Shown here piece after piece: positions 1-9,743 of a stretch of DNA of 64,000 bases. Below the pieces are notes generated by a model, which had not been told where the DNA came from, searched no databases, and was given only the letters and a program-made list of their open reading frames with translations. This stretch comes from Streptomyces cynarae (GTDB lineage: Bacteria; Actinomycetota; Actinomycetes; Streptomycetales; Streptomycetaceae): assembly GCF_025642135.1 (NCBI RefSeq), contig NZ_CP106793.1, forward strand, positions 6,292,001 to 6,356,000, written 5' to 3'. The translations under genes and the position numbers were made by a program. Numbering within the stretch: position 1 is the stretch's first letter; every line of letters begins with the position of its first letter.

Positions 1-2
1 GC

Positions 3-1466
3 CGGCCCTCCGGCACCGCCGCCGAGGTCCCGATCCGGGCGGCCTTCGACCGGGGCACCGGCCACCTGTACGTGACCTACGCCAACGCGCCCGGCCCCAA
101 CGGCCAGTCCGACGGCAGCGTGCACAAGCTCTGCACCCTCAACGGCAAGTGGACCGAGGTCACGCCGGTCAAGCCGGGCGGGACCGCCGCCGACGGATCC
201 GCCGACACCTTCGGATACGGGGGTGTCGCCGTCGACGCCCGCCACCCGGGCACCGTCGTCGTCTCCACCAACAACCGGTGGGCGGACGTCGACACCCTGT
301 ACCGGACGACCGACGGCGGCCGTACCTGGATATCCCTGAAGGACACGGCCGTCCTCGACGTCTCCGAGACCCCCTACCTCAAGTGGGGCCAGGCCAAGCC
401 GAAGTTCGGCTGGTGGATCCAGGCTCTCGCCCTCGACCCGTACGACTCGCGGCACATCGTCTACGGCACCGGCGCCACCCTCTACGGCACGCGGGATCTG
501 AAGAACTGGGCCCCGCAGATCCGCGGCCTGGAGGAGACGGCCGTGCGCCTGCTGATCTCGCCTCCGGTCGGGGAGGCGCACCTGATCAGCGGGTGCGGGG
601 ACATCGGCGTGATGTACCACGAGTCGCTCACGGCATCGCCCTCGCGCGGCATGGCGTCGAACCCGGTCTTCGGGTCGGCCATGGGGCTCGCCCAGGCCGC
701 GGCCAGGCCGGCGTACGTCGTCCGTACCGGCTGGGGCGACCACGGCAACGGCGCTTACTCGAACGACGGCGGGCAGACCTGGGCGCCCTTCACGGCCCAG
801 CCCTCCATCGCCAAGGACGCACCGGGGCCGATCGCCACCAACGCCGACGGCAGTGTGCTGCTCTGGGTCTTCGTGCACTCTGACGGCACGAAGTTCCCCG
901 CCTACCGCTCCGCGGACAACGGCGTCACCTGGTCCGAGGTCACCTCCTTCCCGAAGGGCGCCACGCCGGTCGCCGACCCGGCCGACCCGACGCTCTTCTA
1001 CGCGTACGACACCGAAACAGGAACGCTGTACGCCAGCACTGACAGTGGCCGTACCTTCACCGCCCGCGCGACCGGACTGCCCTCCGGGGACAGCCAGTTC
1101 AAGCTGGTCGCGTCGCCGGGCAGGTCCGGCGACCTGTGGCTGAGCGCCAAATGGGAGGGCCTGCACCGGTCCACCGACGGCGGCGCGAGCTTCTCGAAGA
1201 CCGTCGGCGTCGCAGCCTCGGAGTGTCTCGGTTTCGGCAGGGCCGCGGACGGCGCCGACCACCCCGCCATCTATCTGGTGGGCAGGATCGGGACCGTCAC
1301 CGGCGTCCACCGCTCCGACGACGAGGCCAAGACCTGGGTGCGGATCAACGACGACCAGCACCAGTGGGGTTGGATCGGCACGGCCGTCACCGGTGACCCG
1401 CGCGTCTACGGCCGTGTCTACCTGGCCACGAACGGCCGGGGCATCCAGTACGGGGAGCCGTCCTGA
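3..1466 (+). CDS. GH74 xyloglucanase, 5' partial
   Basis: Predicted xyloglucan-specific endo-beta-1,4-glucanase that cuts the xyloglucan backbone. The frame is open from the window edge, so the N-terminal part (signal peptide and first propeller) is missing; the GTG at 72 is internal. BNR/Asp-box repeats are visible (YRTTDGGRTW, RSADNGVTW, RSTDGGASF, RSDDEAKTW). GH74-typical segments are ALALDPYDSRHIVYGTGATL, GLEETAVRLLISPP and the closing YGRVYLATNGRGIQYG. The visible end carries no carbohydrate-binding module. The stop overlaps the next start (TGATG), so it is coupled to the GH42 gene. Family assignment is firm; substrate is inferred from family and neighbours (GH12, GH31, GH42, GH95). Confidence 0.88.
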   Translation, partial: RPSGTAAEVPIRAAFDRGTGHLYVTYANAPGPNGQSDGSVHKLCTLNGKWTEVTPVKPGGTAADGSADTFGYGGVAVDARHPGTVVVSTNNRWADVDTLYRTTDGGRTWISLKDTAVLDVSETPYLKWGQAKPKFGWWIQALALDPYDSRHIVYGTGATLYGTRDLKNWAPQIRGLEETAVRLLISPPVGEAHLISGCGDIGVMYHESLTASPSRGMASNPVFGSAMGLAQAAARPAYVVRTGWGDHGNGAYSNDGGQTWAPFTAQPSIAKDAPGPIATNADGSVLLWVFVHSDGTKFPAYRSADNGVTWSEVTSFPKGATPVADPADPTLFYAYDTETGTLYASTDSGRTFTARATGLPSGDSQFKLVASPGRSGDLWLSAKWEGLHRSTDGGASFSKTVGVAASECLGFGRAADGADHPAIYLVGRIGTVTGVHRSDDEAKTWVRINDDQHQWGWIGTAVTGDPRVYGRVYLATNGRGIQYGEPS

Positions 1467-3442
1467 TGCCGGACCTCAGTGCCGCCACCCGCGGCCGCAT
1501 CCTCTTCGGTGGCGACTACAACCCCGAGCAGTGGCCCGAGGAGACCTGGCACGAGGACGTCCGGCTGATGAAGGACGCCGGCGTCAACTCCGTGACGCTC
1601 GGTGTTTTCTCCTGGGCGAAGTTCGAACCGCACCCGGGCGCACGGGAGTTCGACTGGCTGGACACGCTGATGGACCTGATGCACGGCAACGGCATCGGCG
1701 TCGTCCTCGCCACCCCCACCTCATCGCCGCCGCCCTGGATGGGCCGGCTGCACCCCGACACCCTGCCCGTCACCGAGGACGGCCGCACCGAGTGGTGGGG
1801 CGGCAGGCAGCACTTCTCGCACTCCAGCGCCACCTACCGGCGCTACGCCGCCGCCATCACCGAGGACCTGGCCGCCCGCTACGGCGGCCACCCCGCCCTC
1901 ACGATGTGGCACATCAACAACGAGTACTGCACCTTCGACCACGGTGACCAGGCGGCGGTGGCCTTCCGCCGCTGGCTCCGGGAGAAGTACGGCACCCTCG
2001 ACGCCCTCAACACCGCCTGGGGGACGGCCTTCTGGAGTCAGGGCTACGACAGCTGGGACGGCGTCCTGCCGCCCCGGCAACCCCACTACATGAAGAACCC
2101 CACCCAGGTGCTGGACTTCCGGCGCTTCACCTCCGACATGCTGCTGGAGTGCTACGTCGCCGAGCGTGACATCGTGCGTCGGCACACCCCGCACATCCCG
2201 GTCACCACCAACTTCATGCCGCTGTGGTTCGGGCAGGACGCGTGGCGCTGGGCCGAGGAGGAGGACGTCGTCTCCGTCGACATCTATCCCGACCCGCGCG
2301 ACCCCCTCGGCGCCCAGCAGGGCGCACTGGTGCAGGACATGACCCGCTCCCAGGCCCGCGGGCCGTGGATGCTCATGGAGCAGGCGGCGGGCCCGGTGAA
2401 CCGGCGGGGTGTCAACCATCCCAAGCCGCAGGGCATGAACCGCCTGTGGTCCCTGCAGGCCGTGGCGCACGGGGCGGACGCCGTGTGCTACTTCCAGTGG
2501 CGCCAGTCCCGGCAGGGCGCGGAGAAGTTCCACTCGGGCATGGTCAGTCACGCGGGGGAACAGGGCCGCACCTTCCAGGAGGTCAAGCGGCTCGGTGCGG
2601 AGCTGGCGCGGCTCGGACCCGAGGTGACGGGCAGCCACCTCGAGTCCGATGTGGCGATCCTCCACGACTGGCACGCCTGGTGGGCCGGCGCCCAGGACGG
2701 CCGTATGTCCACCGAGGTCGACCATGCCGAGGTCGTGCGCGCCTGGCACCGCGCCCTGTGGGAGGCCCACCTCACCACCGACTTCGCGCACCCCGAGCAC
2801 GACCTGTCCGCGTACCGTCTCGTCGTCGTCCCGCAGCTCTACCTCCTCACGGACACGGCGATCGAGAACCTCCTCGGGTACGTACGCGGCGGTGGCACCC
2901 TCGTCTGCGGCTTCCTCACCGGCGTCGCGGACGAGAACGACCGCGTCAGGCCCGGCGGCATGGACCCACGGCTGCGTGCCCTCTTCGGCATCCGCACCCT
3001 GCACGAGTGGTGGCCGCTGCACGCGGGCGAGACGGTGGAATGCGACGGCCCGGGCGGTGGCTTCCGCGGCACCCTGTGGTCCGAGGAGCTCCAGGCCGAA
3101 CCGGCCGCGGTGGCCGCCCGCTACAAGGGCGGCGAACTCGACGGACTCCCCGCCGTCCTGCGCACCGGCCGCGCCTGGTACCTCTCCACGCTCCCCGAAC
3201 CGGACGCGCTGCGCGAGCTGCTCGCGGGCATCGCCGCCGACGCGGGCGCACGGCCCGTGCTCGACGATCTGCCCACCGGGGTCGAGGCCGTCCGGCGCGG
3301 CGACCTGCTCTTCGTGCTCAACCACCGGCGCGAGCCGGTCCAGGTCACGGTGCCGGGCCCCCACCACGACCTGCTCACCGGTGGGACGGTCACGGACACG
3401 CTCGCCCTCGACCGATACGGAGTGGCGGTGCTGCGCCCATGA
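1466..3442 (+). CDS. GH42 beta-galactosidase
   Basis: Retaining beta-galactosidase of 658 residues, normal for GH42. The N-terminal TIM barrel starts with GGDYNPEQWPEE. The acid/base Glu lies in MWHINNEYC (about E153) and the nucleophile Glu in WMLMEQ (about E305), followed by the trimerisation domain and a short C-terminal beta domain. No signal peptide is visible, so it should act in the cytoplasm on imported oligosaccharides, plausibly removing galactose from xyloglucan side chains. The ATG overlaps the GH74 stop by one base, and its own stop overlaps the GH95 start (ATGA). Confidence 0.93.
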   Translation: MPDLSAATRGRILFGGDYNPEQWPEETWHEDVRLMKDAGVNSVTLGVFSWAKFEPHPGAREFDWLDTLMDLMHGNGIGVVLATPTSSPPPWMGRLHPDTLPVTEDGRTEWWGGRQHFSHSSATYRRYAAAITEDLAARYGGHPALTMWHINNEYCTFDHGDQAAVAFRRWLREKYGTLDALNTAWGTAFWSQGYDSWDGVLPPRQPHYMKNPTQVLDFRRFTSDMLLECYVAERDIVRRHTPHIPVTTNFMPLWFGQDAWRWAEEEDVVSVDIYPDPRDPLGAQQGALVQDMTRSQARGPWMLMEQAAGPVNRRGVNHPKPQGMNRLWSLQAVAHGADAVCYFQWRQSRQGAEKFHSGMVSHAGEQGRTFQEVKRLGAELARLGPEVTGSHLESDVAILHDWHAWWAGAQDGRMSTEVDHAEVVRAWHRALWEAHLTTDFAHPEHDLSAYRLVVVPQLYLLTDTAIENLLGYVRGGGTLVCGFLTGVADENDRVRPGGMDPRLRALFGIRTLHEWWPLHAGETVECDGPGGGFRGTLWSEELQAEPAAVAARYKGGELDGLPAVLRTGRAWYLSTLPEPDALRELLAGIAADAGARPVLDDLPTGVEAVRRGDLLFVLNHRREPVQVTVPGPHHDLLTGGTVTDTLALDRYGVAVLRP

Positions 3443-5688
3443 CCGGTGAAGTCGTGCATGGAACCTGGGAGCCCGATCCCGCCGCCCGCTGGGAGGACGC
3501 CTTCCTGAGCGGGAACGGCCGACATGGCGCCATGATGTTCGGGGATCCGAACGACGACCGGGTCATCGTCACGCATCACACCCTCCTACGCCCCAACGGA
3601 AGCGAACACGCACGGCCGCCCGAGCTGGCTTCCCGGCTCTCAGCCCTCCAGGACCGACTGCTCGCGGGCGAGACCGCCGCCGCCGAACACTTCACCGACG
3701 GGCGGAAGCTGCAGTGGGTGCAGCCGTTCCACCCGGCGTTCCAGACGCGGCTGCGGCGGCCGGCGGGGGAGGGACGCGACTACCGGCGTTCGGTGGACTT
3801 CACCACGGGCGTCACGAGGGCCGGGTGCGCGGGCTGGAGCAGCCGGGTCTTCGTCTCGCGCGCGGACGACGTGATCGTGCAGTACGTGACCGCCCCCGGA
3901 CCGGTACTCGAGCTGTCCCTCGACCACCGGCTGCCCGGCGCCCCACGCGACCTGGCCGTCGGCCACGGCACCGCCCTCACCGCCGAGGGCGCCCTCCTCA
4001 CCCTGCGCGCCCGCTACCCGGGCAGCGACCGCGCCTTCACCGGCGTGACGCTGGCCGTCGTCACCGGCGGCACGAGTGCCCTCGCCTCGCAGGGCGTACG
4101 CATCGCCGACGCCGAGTCGGTCCTGCTGCTGACCCGGGTCCACCGGCACACCGGCGAACTGGACGCCCTCGCGGAGGCGCGTGCCCTGCGCGCCCTGCTG
4201 CCCTCCGAGGAACCCTTCGCCGGACTCCTCGACCGTCATCTGGCGCTCCACCGCCCGGCCTACCGCCGCGCCACCCTCGATCTCGGCGCGGACGCCGCCG
4301 AACGCGCCCTGCCCGGCAGCGAGCTCCTCCGGCGCCCCACGAGCGCCGCCCTTCTGGAACGGCTCTTCGCCGCGGGCCGCTACCACCTGCTCAGCTCCAG
4401 CGGCATGCTCCCGCCCCGCCTGACCGGCCTGTGGACCGGCGACTGGAACACGGCGTGGTCCGGTGCGTTCACCACCGACGCCAACCTGAACCTGCAGACC
4501 GCCTCCGCGTCGGCCGGCGCCCTGCCCGAGGTCACAGAAGCCCACGCGGCGCTGATCCACGGCCAACTCGACCACTGGCGGGAGAACGCCCGCGCCGTCC
4601 ACGGCGCCCGGGGTGTCGTCGCCCCCGCGCACACCGACGGGGAGTCCGGGTACGCGTACCACTTCAGCCGGGAGTACCCACTGCACCTGTGGACCGCGGG
4701 CGCCGACTGGCTGCTCAAGCCGCTCGTCGACCACGACGAGACCTACGGCGAGCGAGACCCCCGCACCGCCGCCGTCCTCGCCGAAGTCGCCGCGTTCTAC
4801 GAGGACTTCCTCACCCGCACCGACGACGAGGGACGGCTCGTCGTCGTCCCCTCCTACTCGCCCGAGAACCGTCCGGCGAACGCGAGCTGGGGCACGATCA
4901 ACGCCGCCATGGACCTCTCGGCGGCCCGGCACGCCCTGCTCACGGCCGCCGCCTACCACCCGGACCGGGCGGAGGACTGGCGCGCCCTCGCCGACCGCCT
5001 CCCGCCGCACCGCGTCAACGCCGACGGCGCCCTCGCGGAATGGGCCTGGCCGGGCCTGGAAGACACCTACGACCACCGTCATCTCAGCCACCTCTACGGC
5101 GTGTGGCCGCTCGACGAGATCAACCCCTATGACACGCCCGGCCTCGCCGCGGCCGCCCACAGGGCGCTCGAACTGCGCGGCGCCGAGAACGACTCGGCGC
5201 ACGGCCACCTGCACCACGCGCTCGTCGCCGCACGTCTGCGCGATGCGGACCGGGTCGCGCACGCCCTCGGCCAGGTACTGGCAGGCGACTACTTCCACGC
5301 ATCCCTGATGAGCGCGCACTACCCGCACCTCGACGTCTACAACGCCGACGCGGCCCACGCGCTCCCGGCCGTGCTCATCGAAGCACTCGTCCAGTCGACG
5401 CCCGGCCGGCTGGTGCTGCTGCCCGCGCTGCCCGCCGCGTACCCCCGAGGCCGGCTCCTCGGCGTCCGCACCCGGTTCGGCGCCGAACTCGACCTCACCT
5501 GGAGCCCCGAGCGAACGACAGCCGTACTGCGCCCCACCCGCAGCTGCCGCGTCGACCTCCGGACTTCCGCCGGCGCGACCCCGCTCGACCTCGTCGCCGG
5601 CGAAGACTGCGTCCTCACCACGGGGCCGCAGGACCAGCAGCAATTCCCCCCACCCATGGAAGGGACACCATGGCAATACGCACGCTGA
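3439..5688 (+). CDS. GH95 alpha-L-fucosidase / alpha-L-galactosidase
   Basis: Inverting GH95 enzyme of 749 residues. It opens with WEDAFLSGNGRHGAMMFG, the typical start of the N-terminal beta domain. The (alpha/alpha)6 barrel carries the Asn-x-Asn pair (ANLNLQ), PSYSPEN and HRHLSHLYGVWP; a C-terminal beta domain follows (GRLVLLPALP). The ATG at 3439 forms an ATGA overlap with the GH42 gene; the longer open frame upstream is antisense-like noise. GH95 members remove terminal alpha-L-fucose or alpha-L-galactose, both of which can cap xyloglucan side chains. The usual C-terminal W-rich helix is replaced by SAHGHLHHALVAARL, so exact specificity is uncertain. No signal peptide is seen. Confidence 0.85.
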   Translation: MTGEVVHGTWEPDPAARWEDAFLSGNGRHGAMMFGDPNDDRVIVTHHTLLRPNGSEHARPPELASRLSALQDRLLAGETAAAEHFTDGRKLQWVQPFHPAFQTRLRRPAGEGRDYRRSVDFTTGVTRAGCAGWSSRVFVSRADDVIVQYVTAPGPVLELSLDHRLPGAPRDLAVGHGTALTAEGALLTLRARYPGSDRAFTGVTLAVVTGGTSALASQGVRIADAESVLLLTRVHRHTGELDALAEARALRALLPSEEPFAGLLDRHLALHRPAYRRATLDLGADAAERALPGSELLRRPTSAALLERLFAAGRYHLLSSSGMLPPRLTGLWTGDWNTAWSGAFTTDANLNLQTASASAGALPEVTEAHAALIHGQLDHWRENARAVHGARGVVAPAHTDGESGYAYHFSREYPLHLWTAGADWLLKPLVDHDETYGERDPRTAAVLAEVAAFYEDFLTRTDDEGRLVVVPSYSPENRPANASWGTINAAMDLSAARHALLTAAAYHPDRAEDWRALADRLPPHRVNADGALAEWAWPGLEDTYDHRHLSHLYGVWPLDEINPYDTPGLAAAAHRALELRGAENDSAHGHLHHALVAARLRDADRVAHALGQVLAGDYFHASLMSAHYPHLDVYNADAAHALPAVLIEALVQSTPGRLVLLPALPAAYPRGRLLGVRTRFGAELDLTWSPERTTAVLRPTRSCRVDLRTSAGATPLDLVAGEDCVLTTGPQDQQQFPPPMEGTPWQYAR

Positions 5689-6383
5689 ACAGGCTGACCA
5701 AGGCGCTGATCGCCCCCGCGCTCGCGCTCGGCGCCACCGTCGGCATCGCCTCCGCCCCCGCCCAGGCCGCCGTGTGGAACTCCTGCGACCAGTGGGGCAG
5801 CACCACACTCAACGGCTACACGCTCTACAACAACATCTGGGGCTCCGGCGCCGGCAGCCAGTGCATCTGGGCCAACTCCGGTACCAACTGGGGCGTGTGG
5901 GCGAACCACCCCAACACCGGCGGAATCAAGTCCTACCCGAACGCCAAGAAGGTGATCAACAAGTCGATCACCTCGCTCTCCTCGCTGTCCAGCAGCTACA
6001 ACGTCACCGTGCCGTCGTCCGGCGCGTACAACACGTCGTACGACATCTGGGACACCGGCTACAAGTACGAGATCATGCTCTGGGTCAACAAGACCGGAGC
6101 CGTCGGGCCGCTCGGCACCTCGCAGGGCAACGTGACGCTCGGCGGTCACACCTGGACCGTCTACAAGGGCAACAACGGCTCGAACGACGTCTTCTCGTTC
6201 GTCCGCACCTCCAACTCCAGCTCCGGCACCGTCGACGTCCTGCCGATCCTCAAGTGGATCAAGGACACCAAGGGCTGGTTCGGCAACGTGACCATCGGGG
6301 ACCTGCAGTTCGGCTTCGAGATCACGTCTTCGTCCGGCGGTCTGAACTTCACCACCAACAGCGAGAGCGTCAGCAGCAGCTGA
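5670..6383 (+). CDS. Secreted GH12 endoglucanase / xyloglucanase
   Basis: A 237-residue GH12 beta-jelly-roll enzyme. A Sec signal peptide (about residues 1-33, ending APAQA) is followed directly by the mature AVWNSCDQWG, so no carbohydrate-binding module is present. The nucleophile Glu is in YEIMLWVN (about E134) and the acid/base in FGFEITSSSGG (about E217). The start at 5670 lies inside the end of the GH95 gene and has GGAAGG seven bases upstream. GH12 enzymes cut beta-1,4-glucans; the context argues for xyloglucan. It is the only clearly secreted enzyme seen complete here. A strong hairpin follows. Confidence 0.92.
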   Translation: MAIRTLNRLTKALIAPALALGATVGIASAPAQAAVWNSCDQWGSTTLNGYTLYNNIWGSGAGSQCIWANSGTNWGVWANHPNTGGIKSYPNAKKVINKSITSLSSLSSSYNVTVPSSGAYNTSYDIWDTGYKYEIMLWVNKTGAVGPLGTSQGNVTLGGHTWTVYKGNNGSNDVFSFVRTSNSSSGTVDVLPILKWIKDTKGWFGNVTIGDLQFGFEITSSSGGLNFTTNSESVSSS

Positions 6384-6400
6384 CCCGGAGGAGCTCATGG

Positions 6401-6436
6401 GCGTGCGGCCGGCCCCCTGCGGGACCGGCCGCACGC
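6401..6436. terminator. Bidirectional terminator between GH12 and GH31
   Basis: Perfect 12-bp inverted repeat (GCGTGCGGCCGG / CCGGCCGCACGC) around a 12-nt loop between two convergent genes. There is no T-run, as is usual in Streptomyces. Confidence 0.7.
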
Positions 6437-6450
6437 TCGTCACGCGGGCC

Positions 6451-8493
6451 TCACTCCGCGATCGGCAGCTCGGCCCCGTCCCGCAGGAACAACGGGATCC
6501 GGTCCAGCGGCGCGTCGACCGTGACGGACGCGCCGCCCTCGTACGTGTCGCCCGTCCACGCGTCCTTCCAGCGGGCACCCGCCGGCAGGTACGTCGTCCA
6601 CGTCGTGGCCCCCGGCTCCAGCACCGGGGCGACGAGCAGGTCCGGCCCGAACAGGTAGGCGTCGGCCACCTGCCAGGCGCGCTCGTCCCCGGGGAACTCC
6701 AGGAACAGCGGACGCATCACGGGCAGCCCCTCCTCATGGGCCTGCCGCATGACCTTCAGGACGTACGGCTTCAGGCGCTCGCGCAGCCGCAGGTACCTCT
6801 CCAGGATCGCGCCGGCCTCCTCCCCGTACGACCAGACCTCGTTGGAACCGCCGGTCATCTCCGGGCCCAGCGGCATGCCCGGGTCGCGGAAGCCGTGCAG
6901 GCGCATCAGCGGGGACAGCGCGCCGAACTGGAACCAGCGGACCATCACCTCGCGGTAGGCCTCATCGTCCGGGTCGCCGCCGTGGAACCCGCCGATGTCG
7001 GTGTTCCACCACGGGATGCCGGACAGCGCGGTGTTGAGGCCGGCCGCGATCTGGCGGCGCAGGGTCGCGAAGTCGGTGCCTATGTCGCCGGACCACAGGG
7101 CGGCGCCGTAGCGCTGGCTGCCCGCCCACGCCGAGCGGTTGAGGGTGACGACGTCCCTCTCACCGGCCGCGAGCATGCCCTCGTAGAAGGTGCGGGCGTT
7201 GTCGGCCGGGTAGATGTTGCCGACCTCCAGGCCCGGGCCCGCCCAGTAGCGCAGGTTCTCCTGGAAGCCGGGCTTCAGCTCCGGCTCGCAGGCGTCCAGC
7301 CAGAACGCCTTGATGCCGTACGGGTCGAGGTAGTTCTCCTTCACCCGTGACCACACGAACTCCCGGGCATCCGGATTCGTGGCGTCGTAGAAGGCGACCT
7401 GGACGGTGGAGGCGACCTCCTTGTCGGGCCAGTCGGCGTGCGCCAGGGGGCCGTACTGGGTGCCGATGAAGTAGCCGCGCTGCTCCATCACCGGGTGGTT
7501 CTCGCTCAGCGGCGACACGGACGGCCAGACGCTCACGACCAGCTTGATGCCGAGCTCCTCAAGCTCCCGCACCATCGCCGCCGGGTCCGGCCACTCCTTC
7601 GGGTCGAACTTCCACTCGCCCAGGTGCGTCCAGTGGAAGAAGTCGCACACGATCGCGTCGATCGGCAGGCCCCGCCGCTTGTACTCCCGGGCCACAGCGA
7701 GGAGTTCGTCCTGGGTGCGGTAGCGCAGCTTGCACTGCCAGAAGCCCGCCGCCCACTCCGGGAGCATCGGGGTGCGGCCGGTGACCGCGCTGTACGCGCG
7801 CTGCGCCTCGGCCGGGGCACCCGCGGTGATCCAGTAGTCGATCTGGCGGGCGGAGTCGGCCACCCAGCGGGTGCCGTTGCCCGCCAGTTCCACTCGGCCG
7901 ATCGCCGGGTTGTTCCACAGCAGGGTGTAGCCGCGGCTGGAGGTCAGCACCGGGATGGAGACCTCGGCGTTGCGCTGGACCAGATCGACGACCAGCCCCT
8001 TCTGGTCCAGCCGCCCGTGCTGGTGCTGGCCCAGGCCGTACAGCCTCTCGTCGTCGTACGCGGCGAAACGCTGCTCCAGACGGTGGTGGCCGTTGCCGAC
8101 GGCCGTGTAAAGGCGCGAGCCCGGCCACCAGAAGTGGGCGCGCTCCTCGGCCAGCAGCTCGCCGCCGTCCTCCGTGCGCAGGAAGCGGATCAGGCCCTCG
8201 GCGTCCACGTCCACCGTGAGCGCGCCGACCGTGAGCCGCCCCCGCCCCTCCTCGATCTTGACGGTGCTCCCGGCGGCCGGCGGCTGGTCGAGCAGGGCGC
8301 CCGGCAGCCCGTCGAGGACCGGACCGCCGAGCCGGGCCCGCACGCGCACGGCGTCCGGCCCCCACGGCTCGATGCGTACGGTCTCCTGACGTCCGCTCCA
8401 CTCAAGCGCACCGTCCCGCTCACGGAAGGTGCCCACAGTGGGGGAGGACTGGGCGAGGCTGACCTGGGGCTGGTTTTCGGCAGGCTGATTCAC
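6451..8493 (-). CDS. GH31 alpha-xylosidase
   Basis: A 680-residue GH31 glycosidase, YicI-like in length. The nucleophile Asp is in KAFWLDACEPEL (about D400) and the acid/base Asp in LWSGDIGTDF (about D470). PWWNTDIGGFHGG and PLMRLHGFRDP are further GH31 signatures. No signal peptide is seen, so it should be cytoplasmic and remove alpha-1,6-xylose from imported xyloglucan oligosaccharides. The GTG start has AGGAG about ten bases upstream. It lies downstream of, and is probably co-transcribed with, the LacI-type gene. Alpha-glucosidase activity is the alternative; neighbouring GH74 and GH12 genes favour xylosidase. Confidence 0.9.
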   Translation of the reverse strand: MNQPAENQPQVSLAQSSPTVGTFRERDGALEWSGRQETVRIEPWGPDAVRVRARLGGPVLDGLPGALLDQPPAAGSTVKIEEGRGRLTVGALTVDVDAEGLIRFLRTEDGGELLAEERAHFWWPGSRLYTAVGNGHHRLEQRFAAYDDERLYGLGQHQHGRLDQKGLVVDLVQRNAEVSIPVLTSSRGYTLLWNNPAIGRVELAGNGTRWVADSARQIDYWITAGAPAEAQRAYSAVTGRTPMLPEWAAGFWQCKLRYRTQDELLAVAREYKRRGLPIDAIVCDFFHWTHLGEWKFDPKEWPDPAAMVRELEELGIKLVVSVWPSVSPLSENHPVMEQRGYFIGTQYGPLAHADWPDKEVASTVQVAFYDATNPDAREFVWSRVKENYLDPYGIKAFWLDACEPELKPGFQENLRYWAGPGLEVGNIYPADNARTFYEGMLAAGERDVVTLNRSAWAGSQRYGAALWSGDIGTDFATLRRQIAAGLNTALSGIPWWNTDIGGFHGGDPDDEAYREVMVRWFQFGALSPLMRLHGFRDPGMPLGPEMTGGSNEVWSYGEEAGAILERYLRLRERLKPYVLKVMRQAHEEGLPVMRPLFLEFPGDERAWQVADAYLFGPDLLVAPVLEPGATTWTTYLPAGARWKDAWTGDTYEGGASVTVDAPLDRIPLFLRDGAELPIAE

Positions 8494-8541
8494 GGTGGGG
8501 TGCTCCTGGAGGAGTGCAGACAGGAAGGGTGCCTGGAACTT

Positions 8542-8567
8542 CGGGCGCCGGGAACGGCGGGCGCCCG
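8542..8567 (-). terminator. Hairpin between lacI-type gene and GH31 gene
   Basis: CGGGCGCC and GGCGCCCG (8-bp perfect arms, 10-nt loop) sit just after the repressor stop. It could be a partial terminator or processing hairpin setting the repressor/enzyme ratio; this is inference. Confidence 0.4.
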
Positions 8568-8619
8568 GGAGGAGTACGGCGTGGGGTGCCCCTGCGGCCG
8601 GGGGCGCGAAGCCGTGGTG

Positions 8620-9633
8620 TCAGGGCGCGGACGGCGCCGGGCCGGTGCTCGCCCGGACCGTGAGCTCCGGTGCGAGCAGCACCACTTCGTCCGTGCCGTG
8701 GCCGTCCAGCTTCGCGACCAGCAGTTCGACCGCGCGCCGGCCCATCTCCTGCGCGGGGATGGCGACGGACGTCAGCCGCACCGACGCCTGGGTGGCGACC
8801 TGGTCCGGGCAGACGGCGATCACCGAGACGTCCTCGGGGACGGCCCGGCCCTGCTGGCGCAGCAGCGCGAGCAGCGGTTCGACCGCGGACTCGTTCTGCA
8901 CGACGAACCCGGTGGTCCCCGGCCGCTCGTCCAGGATCCGGGCCAGGGTCACGGCCATCGCGTCGTACCCGCCCTCGCAGGGGCGGTGCAGCGTCCTGAG
9001 GCCGAGCTCACGGGAGCGGGACCTGAGGCCGTCGAGCGTGCGCTCCGCGAAGCCGGTGTGCCGTTCGTACACGGCGGGCGCCTCGCCGATGACAGCGATG
9101 TCACGGTGGCCGAGGCCCGCGAGGTGCTCGGCGCACAGCGCGCCCGTCGCCCCGAAGTCGAGGTCGACACAGGTCAGTCCGGAGGTGTTGGCGGGCAGGC
9201 CGATGAGCACTGACGGCTGGTCCGTCTCACGCAGCAGGGGCAGCCGCTCGTCGTCCAGTTCGACGTCCATGAGGATCATGGCGTCCGCGAGGCCGCTGCC
9301 CGTGACCCGGCGCACCGCGTCCGGACCCTCCTCACCGGTGAGCAGCAGGATGTCGTACCCGTGAGCGCGCGCGGTGGTCGCCACCGCGATGGCGATCTCC
9401 ATCATCACCGGCACGTACATGTCGGTGCGGAGCGGCACCATCAGCGCGATGATGTTCGACTTGTTGCTCGCCAGGGCGCGCGCCCCGGCGTTCGGGTGGT
9501 AGCCGAGCTCCCGGATGCTCCGCTCGACCCGCTGCCGGGTGGTGGCGGAGATGGACCGCTTGCCGCTGAGGACATAGCTCACCGTGCTCGCCGACACTCC
9601 GGCGTGCTGGGCGACCTCGGCGAGGGTGACCAT
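8620..9633 (-). CDS. LacI-family transcriptional regulator of the xyloglucan locus
   Basis: A 337-residue LacI/GalR regulator. The N-terminal helix-turn-helix and hinge (MVTLAEVAQHAGVSASTVSY, then VLSGKRSIS) is followed by a periplasmic-binding-like effector domain (NIIALMVPL, GLGHRDIAVIGE, DDVSVIAV-type segments). I chose the ATG at 9633 because the HTH begins immediately after it; the frame extends upstream but only through operator DNA. It ends 126 bases before the GH31 start on the same strand. Two GAAGCGCTTC palindromes upstream suggest autorepression. The effector is presumably a xyloglucan-derived sugar (inference). Confidence 0.9.
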   Translation of the reverse strand: MVTLAEVAQHAGVSASTVSYVLSGKRSISATTRQRVERSIRELGYHPNAGARALASNKSNIIALMVPLRTDMYVPVMMEIAIAVATTARAHGYDILLLTGEEGPDAVRRVTGSGLADAMILMDVELDDERLPLLRETDQPSVLIGLPANTSGLTCVDLDFGATGALCAEHLAGLGHRDIAVIGEAPAVYERHTGFAERTLDGLRSRSRELGLRTLHRPCEGGYDAMAVTLARILDERPGTTGFVVQNESAVEPLLALLRQQGRAVPEDVSVIAVCPDQVATQASVRLTSVAIPAQEMGRRAVELLVAKLDGHGTDEVVLLAPELTVRASTGPAPSAP

Positions 9634-9652
9634 CCAGCTCTCCAAGCGTGAG

Positions 9653-9665
9653 TGAAGCGCTTCGA
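9653..9665. promoter_or_regulatory. Putative LacI-family operator 1
   Basis: TGAAGCGCTTCGA contains the palindrome GAAGCGCTTC, centred about 26 bp before the regulator start. Even-length palindromes with a central CG are typical of LacI/GalR operators. Confidence 0.65.
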
Positions 9666-9743
9666 CAGTGCGCGCGTCGTGAAGCAGGGGCGTGTAAGGG
9701 TGGATCGACAGTAGCTTGACGTGAGTGGGCTGTCCATAGTTTG

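Noticed and set aside
1721..3367. 548-codon minus-strand ORF opposite GH42
   Set aside because: Antisense shadow produced by GC3 bias; the plus strand carries a clear GH42 enzyme.
2224..3438. In-frame upstream extension of the GH95 gene
   Set aside because: Arg/Gly/Pro-rich translation out of frame with GH42; GH95 homology begins at 3439.
3640..5808. 722-codon minus-strand ORF opposite GH95
   Set aside because: Shadow ORF without recognisable domains.
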